Shown here in pieces: positions 60,811-64,000 of a DNA stretch of 64,000 nucleotides. The stretch's first letter is position 1. Every line of letters begins with the position of its first letter. The stretch comes from Toxorhynchites rutilus septentrionalis (Eukaryota > Arthropoda > Insecta > Diptera > Culicidae). A model generated the notes under the pieces. It saw nothing but the letters and a program-made list of their open reading frames with translations, was not told the DNA's origin and did not search any database. The DNA is taken from the NCBI RefSeq assembly GCF_029784135.1, contig NC_073746.1, forward strand, positions 246,645,307-246,709,306. Reading direction: 5' to 3'. The translations under genes were made by a program, and so were the position numbers.

Positions 60811-61795
60811 GATCAACATGTCAAAAGGGTCTATCTTTTTTGATCGATTCTCTTCACCGTCTTTCTTTTTCCACGATAACCACGGCCTTTCAGACAGATT
60901 ATGCTCCAGTTTTGCCATGTAGTTTGATTAAAGAGGTCCCCTTTTAAACTCCTTGTCGTCGAACACATCAGGAAATCCTATTACTGCTGAGTTCGAATTG
61001 CAAAAATTTCATGAACTCTGAGGCTATGAGTTCATGCACATTTTGCAAGTGTGATTGAACAATCCATAGTTTTTTCCCCGTGGAAAGAAACCATTCTTTG
61101 AATAGAAAGAAGCTTTCTATGAGATTCTCGTGCATGTTGCCGATTTTTCGGGTATGTTGCCAATTGAAGTCTGCTGAACCGACTGCACAACGGGACGACT
61201 TCATACAAATGCTGGCCAAATAAATAAATAAATACCCAAAAATTAGTTTTAGATAGTATTTAAGGTATTAGGGCGTTCAAAAAATGAATTCCGAACACTT
61301 CCATAGTTTCTGAAAAATATGATGCTTTAAACTCGTACACTCGTGCTAATTGAAACTAATTGTCACCTGTAAAATTATTTTGAAAAAATCTATTCATGAT
61401 TCAGCTTTTGCGATGACGATTTGTGAAAGAAATACAATCAACCTTTCTTTACTCAATGTTATGTATCTTGATACTCTCCCTACGATATTTATACCATCAT
61501 AAGTGGGAGTTGAAGGAAAAATTAGCTTTAATGACAGGTATACTGCACATAGAGCCATATCAGTTTCTACAGCAAGCTGACGAAAACGCTGATAAAAAAA
61601 TATTTCACCGTGAAACTTTGTGGATGGGACAACCTAGTTTTGGTATTTTTCATATTTTCTGCGGTAGCTTACAATTCATTTTCAGGGGGTTTCTGGAAAT
61701 GCATTTTTTCCTCAACTGCCTTGGAATGAATGCTGGGTCAAAAAATGGATGGGAATAGGCAGGAGGATAAACATAAATATATTGGGTTTCTTGGA
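60811..61795. other. Unassigned AT-rich stretch
   Basis: No supportable gene or repeat. A plus-strand frame at 61423-61758 (111 codons, hydrophobic start) is unrecognised. Confidence 0.4.
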
Positions 61796-63352
61796 GAAAA
61801 AATAGACAATGATGAATTGAATGAATAGAAACAGAGAGATGCACGGGGAGGAAAAAAAACTTTTCCGGCTGATGAGGATGAAAATGCTAGTTTGGGGATA
61901 AAAAGAATGAGAGTAGCAATTTTTTATAAAGTGGACGCTGTATGAAAACTGCATTTGTTTTGCATTATGTAATACTGCGTCAAAACCTCTACAGTTTTTT
62001 ACGGCTACTAGGCAACCTAATCAAAATGAGGCACAATTTCATACAATAGCAACAGATTACCAGCCCTATTCTGTATTCCGATGGATTTCTATTCCGTTAG
62101 AAACCGTTATTTCGTTCGAGTTATAATTTCGCATTCCCTATTTCGAACGTTTTGTCCATTTAATTTTCGGAGAGAAACAGATCGAACGGAATGCAAAAAC
62201 AACTCGAACGAAATACAGAATGGAATTTTATCAAGTCGGTTGAAATATTTCGAATCGATAGAAATACAGAATAGGGGTGTACGTTATGTTTGGAGCATCC
62301 CAGCTATATATAATTAATTTCGAAATGTGTCCGGAATTATGGACACTATGTCTACATGTTTACGTGTTACGATATTTCAGGAAGCGGGCATTTCATTCAT
62401 TTTTTCAATTTCTAAAAACCGTTTTTCGGAAGACGCGTTATTCGAACAAAATGCTTAAAATTCAATATTGTCCCAATAGTTACAATCAATTACACAATCA
62501 ATATGCTTATACAGTAGAGTGCCAATGAATGTATGTGAAAAAATCGACCCTAAAATTTCAAAAGGTTACCCTATACAATATGTTCACCACCTCGAAAAAC
62601 ACCCTATGCAAAATTTCAGCTCAATCTGACTTGAGGGAGAGTGGCGCAAAGCGGCCAAAGTTTGAGTTTTTTGAAAATCGAAAAATCATACAAACGGGAG
62701 TAAAGGAAATCGGGGGTTTCGAAAAAAAATTTTGGTGCCAAATGTCTTAAAATGGCATGAAACGTCGAGATCTAGAGTCATCTCGAAAAAATTTTTTTTG
62801 TCAAAAATCGAAACTGTGTGCCTTTTTTTTTGTTTTTTGGAATACGAAACGAAAAGTATGGTTTACGAAATGTTGATTTGCACGAAAATATACCCTATGC
62901 AAAATATAAGCTAATTCGTACTTAATTTACTGGTGTCGCAGACGTTAAAATTTGAGTTTTTTGAAAATTGAAAAATCACCGGAAAATGTCAAATGTCTTG
63001 AAATTTCATGACACGTCGAGATTTATAGTTATCTTTTACAAAAAACGATTTTCAGGCGGAAAAACGACAAAGCGCAAAAAAAAAATACTGTAAATCTCGA
63101 CGAGCAATGCAATTTTAAGACATTTGGCATCAATTTTTTTTTGTTGAAAACCTCGATTTTCGGTGATTTTTCGTTTTTCAAAAACACTCAAATTTTAACA
63201 TTTATGACACCAGTAAATGAAGTCCGAATGAGCTAATATTTCGCATAGGGTATATTATGGTGCAAATCAACATTTCAAAGCAAGTTCCGAATGAAAAATC
63301 GAGATAATTATTTTTATTGGCACCCTAAACCATACTTTTCGTTTCGTATTCC
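61796..63352 (+). repeat. 1557 bp duplicated unit, first copy
   Basis: Starting GAAAAAATAGACAATGATGA, the first 648 bp (61796-62443) recur without visible difference at 63353-64000, where the window ends. The unit includes a fold-back element (62513-63331) in its second half. Confidence 0.92.
62513..63331. mobile_element. Fold-back element with GTGCCAAT ends
   Basis: Left end AGAGTGCCAATGAATGTATG, right end TTATTTTTATTGGCACCCTAA. Internally, 62880-62960 (ATTTGCACGAAAATATACCC, TACTGGTGTCGCAGACGTTA) is inverted at 63185-63270 (TGACACCAGTAAATGAAGTC, GGGTATATTATGGTGCAAAT), and AAACGTCGAGATC/GTAAATCTCGACGAG blocks repeat. The sequence GGTGCCAATGAATGTATG also occurs at 8420. The sides are not equal, so it is a rearranged fold-back and not a perfect hairpin. 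Confidence 0.65.
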
Positions 63353-64000
63353 GAAAAAATAGACAATGATGAATTGAATGAATAGAAACAGAGAGATGCA
63401 CGGGGAGGAAAAAAAACTTTTCCGGCTGATGAGGATGAAAATGCTAGTTTGGGGATAAAAAGAATGAGAGTAGCAATTTTTTATAAAGTGGACGCTGTAT
63501 GAAAACTGCATTTGTTTTGCATTATGTAATACTGCGTCAAAACCTCTACAGTTTTTTACGGCTACTAGGCAACCTAATCAAAATGAGGCACAATTTCATA
63601 CAATAGCAACAGATTACCAGCCCTATTCTGTATTCCGATGGATTTCTATTCCGTTAGAAACCGTTATTTCGTTCGAGTTATAATTTCGCATTCCCTATTT
63701 CGAACGTTTTGTCCATTTAATTTTCGGAGAGAAACAGATCGAACGGAATGCAAAAACAACTCGAACGAAATACAGAATGGAATTTTATCAAGTCGGTTGA
63801 AATATTTCGAATCGATAGAAATACAGAATAGGGGTGTACGTTATGTTTGGAGCATCCCAGCTATATATAATTAATTTCGAAATGTGTCCGGAATTATGGA
63901 CACTATGTCTACATGTTTACGTGTTACGATATTTCAGGAAGCGGGCATTTCATTCATTTTTTCAATTTCTAAAAACCGTTTTTCGGAAGACGCGTTATTC
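63353..64000 (+). repeat. 1557 bp duplicated unit, second copy (cut by the window end)
   Basis: Identical, as far as I can see, to 61796-62443, offset 1557. The unit probably continues past the window. Confidence 0.92.

Noticed and set aside
62081..63874. Two identical small proteins as a gene pair
   Set aside because: Explained by the 1557 bp duplication; the frame has no known domain.

Overview
The window looks like a stretch of repeat-dense, AT-rich insect genome. My best inference is a culicine mosquito, from an ITmD37E-type transposase relic, an I-group non-LTR retrotransposon of a kind I associate with culicine genomes, and a dispersed repeat tail ending in GACGTAGTCCTACGTC. This rests on memory, not on a search. 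I found no host protein-coding gene, tRNA, rRNA, CRISPR array or viral gene that I can support. Almost everything recognisable is a mobile element, a relic of one, or a satellite or microsatellite.

1-13 kb: a mariner deletion derivative with ~118 bp inverted ends (1-596); two head-to-head minisatellite arrays (2.05-3.04 kb); a ~110 bp tandem repeat (6.48-7.05 kb) inside a larger composite repeat that was hit by a 5'-truncated non-LTR retrotransposon (7166-7973, with target duplications); an ITmD37E-like transposase relic (9.3-10.2 kb) next to a 190 bp (TA)n tract. 11.0-12.3 kb is more GC-rich and not visibly repetitive.

13-27 kb: a canonical 1285 bp irritans-type mariner with intact ends but two frameshifts; two SINEs; a 330 bp duplication bracketed by (TA)n tracts; a repeat beginning TAGCTGACCCGGC with expanded internal units; hAT and Tc1 relics; and a 978 bp hAT-type MITE nested in one arm of a fold-back structure.

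27-37 kb: an almost complete I-group LINE on the minus strand (intact gag-like ORF1; ORF2 with endonuclease, reverse transcriptase and RNase H interrupted only by three in-frame stops), followed directly by a full-length R4/Dong-type retrotransposon (copy 1) on the plus strand.

37-47 kb: a 728 bp TTAA-flanked MITE with ~225 bp near-perfect inverted arms, SINE copies in both orientations, two more TAGCTGACCCGGC repeats, and a Tigger-type MITE sitting in the (TA) tail of one of them.

47-64 kb: a second, nearly identical Dong-type copy with a 1220-codon ORF nested in a mariner; a second mariner of the same family next to it; a Tc1 relic with repeated subterminal sites abutting a pogo/Tigger-type element; a GC-richer, apparently unique region (58.2-60.8 kb); and a 1557 bp tandem duplication, identical over the 648 bp visible at the window edge.

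The two Dong-type copies carry complementary defects: copy 1 has lost the normal N-terminal start, and copy 2 has lost a predicted catalytic Asp of the endonuclease. No clearly new biological system was seen. The most interesting objects are this Dong pair, the near-intact I-group LINE, and the nested or fold-back architectures.
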